NCBI GenBank assembly: GCA_017554445.1
Contig: JAFZIJ010000157.1
Location: forward strand, 1 to 64,000
Source of the DNA: Victivallales bacterium
GTDB taxonomy: Bacteria > Verrucomicrobiota > Lentisphaeria > Oligosphaerales > Oligosphaeraceae
Reading direction: 5' to 3'
Length of the DNA: 64,000 nucleotides
The stretch's first letter is position 1. Each line of letters begins with the position of its first letter. The position numbers and the translations under genes were made by a program. Positions 63,324-64,000 of the stretch are shown one piece after another. Below the pieces are notes generated by a model that worked only from the letters and a program-made list of their open reading frames with translations, was not told the DNA's origin and ran no database searches.

Positions 63324-64000
63324 ATGGAAAAACAAGAAGAAATGAAAGCGTTCGCGGGAATGTGCTCGCAGGCCTTGTCTGACGACGTGGAGCTTCGACA
63401 GGAGGTTGAGCTGGAACTGCTCGACCATCTTGAAGATGCCTATGAAGAGGAGCGTCAAGACGCAACGGAAGAGGAGGCATTGAAGAACGCGTTCAAGCGG
63501 TTTGGAAATCCAGAAGAGATTTCGAGCCAATTGGTTAAAAACAACGCCGCGCGTCTTTCACGGAACGCACGGATCCGCCGCGCCGCAAAATGGCTGCTGC
63601 TGCCGTTGCTTATCATCGGCGTGTTGCTTTGCATCGATGTCAGGGGGATTAAGGCCAGTTCATTTGTCTTGAGACCCTTCTTGGTGAAAAAACTCGTATT
63701 AGAAGAACAGGGAAATGAAGATTACTATGACTACAGCGACGGCGTGAAGACGAGAAAACTCACGGCAGATGAACAGTTGCTGTTCGACTTATATTATAAT
63801 AAAGAAAGACGCGGTAAGATAGTGGACGAAAGGGCGGAAAGGCTTTACAAATCAAACACCGACGATCAGATATACTGCGCGACATGCGCGTTGGAATGGG
63901 CGTCTTCTGGCATAACCACGCAAGAACAACGGTCGAAACTGATGGCGGTTCTGGACAATGGCAGACGAATCGATGGAACCAATCCATTGTATGATTTCAT
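63324..64000 (+). CDS. HAAS-type membrane protein, N-terminal part (cut by window edge)
   Basis: From ATG 63324 the frame is open to the end of the window (225 codons, no stop). GGAGG lies 8 bases upstream. The first ~75 residues (LELLDHLEDAYEEERQDATE and ALKNAFKRFGNPEEISSQLV) match the HAAS/permease-prefix domain. A transmembrane helix follows (about residues 90-108, WLLLPLLIIGVLLCIDV). The remaining ~110 residues are outside the membrane or form a linker and are not recognised. Usually paired with PadR regulators and often fused to a membrane enzyme; what follows is beyond the window. Confidence 0.75.
   Translation, partial: MEKQEEMKAFAGMCSQALSDDVELRQEVELELLDHLEDAYEEERQDATEEEALKNAFKRFGNPEEISSQLVKNNAARLSRNARIRRAAKWLLLPLLIIGVLLCIDVRGIKASSFVLRPFLVKKLVLEEQGNEDYYDYSDGVKTRKLTADEQLLFDLYYNKERRGKIVDERAERLYKSNTDDQIYCATCALEWASSGITTQEQRSKLMAVLDNGRRIDGTNPLYDF

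Overview
The window looks like a chromosome segment of a Gram-negative, probably anaerobic, carbohydrate-degrading bacterium of the PVC group, most likely a Lentisphaerota/Victivallales-type gut organism. This placement is an inference. It rests on lipid A and heptose genes (LpxK, GmhB, GT9), on families I associate with that group (DUF4838, DUF4091, DUF4159, YdjY, a GH36 alpha-galactosidase, an anaerobic sulfatase-maturase) and on the intergenic short tandem repeats. Core genes are GC-rich by eye. The 14.1-17.0 kb stretch is strikingly AT-rich.

Layout. 1-603 (-): start of a DUF4838 protein cut by the window edge. 861-5256 (-): a surface-glycan cluster (GT4, GT9, gmhB, GT4) whose gaps are filled with 9-bp and 7-bp tandem repeats. 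5386-8175 (-): two PilT-family ATPases. 8421-12799 (+): a conserved unknown protein, a long ClpX-like unfoldase and an alpha-galactosidase. 13217-19530: an unknown protein, then a foreign-looking island with a restriction endonuclease, a convergent N6-adenine methyltransferase, an Rpn-type nuclease plus a partial copy of its 3' end, a small zinc-ribbon membrane protein and an orphan HipB-like regulator. 19548-27141 (-): a DUF4091 protein, a radical-SAM maturase, the fumarase beta domain, yicC, ruvB, ruvA and lexA. 27415-34132 (+): DUF4159, glycerate kinase, TetR, ribD, ribE, nadK, plsY, YdjY. 34303-35743 (-): a second Rpn locus with a free-standing C-terminal copy. 36174-38153 (-): an FtsK motor without membrane segments. 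38298-40715 (+): a repeat protein and two small unknowns. 40914-48488 (+): three SPFH membrane proteins, a P1B-like ATPase lacking the CPC motif and an ABC ATPase. 48546-53369: a WaaP-like kinase, a hydroxyacid dehydrogenase, mgtE, a lipoprotein and a small lysine-rich protein behind a structured leader. 53506-62485 (-): lon, a membrane TPR-like protein, rnr, a coiled-coil membrane protein and lpxK. 62953-64000 (+): PadR and a HAAS-type membrane protein cut by the edge.

Most notable: (i) an Rpn gene with a strong internal ribosome binding site and ATG that would make a short C-terminal protein, followed by a separate gene for nearly the same protein with the same signal; a partial tail duplication also lies next to the other, unrelated Rpn gene; (ii) the SPFH triad / P-type ATPase / ABC ATPase operon; (iii) families of intergenic tandem repeats and hairpins that reach into start and stop codons. 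No tRNA, rRNA, CRISPR array, IS transposase or prophage was recognised.
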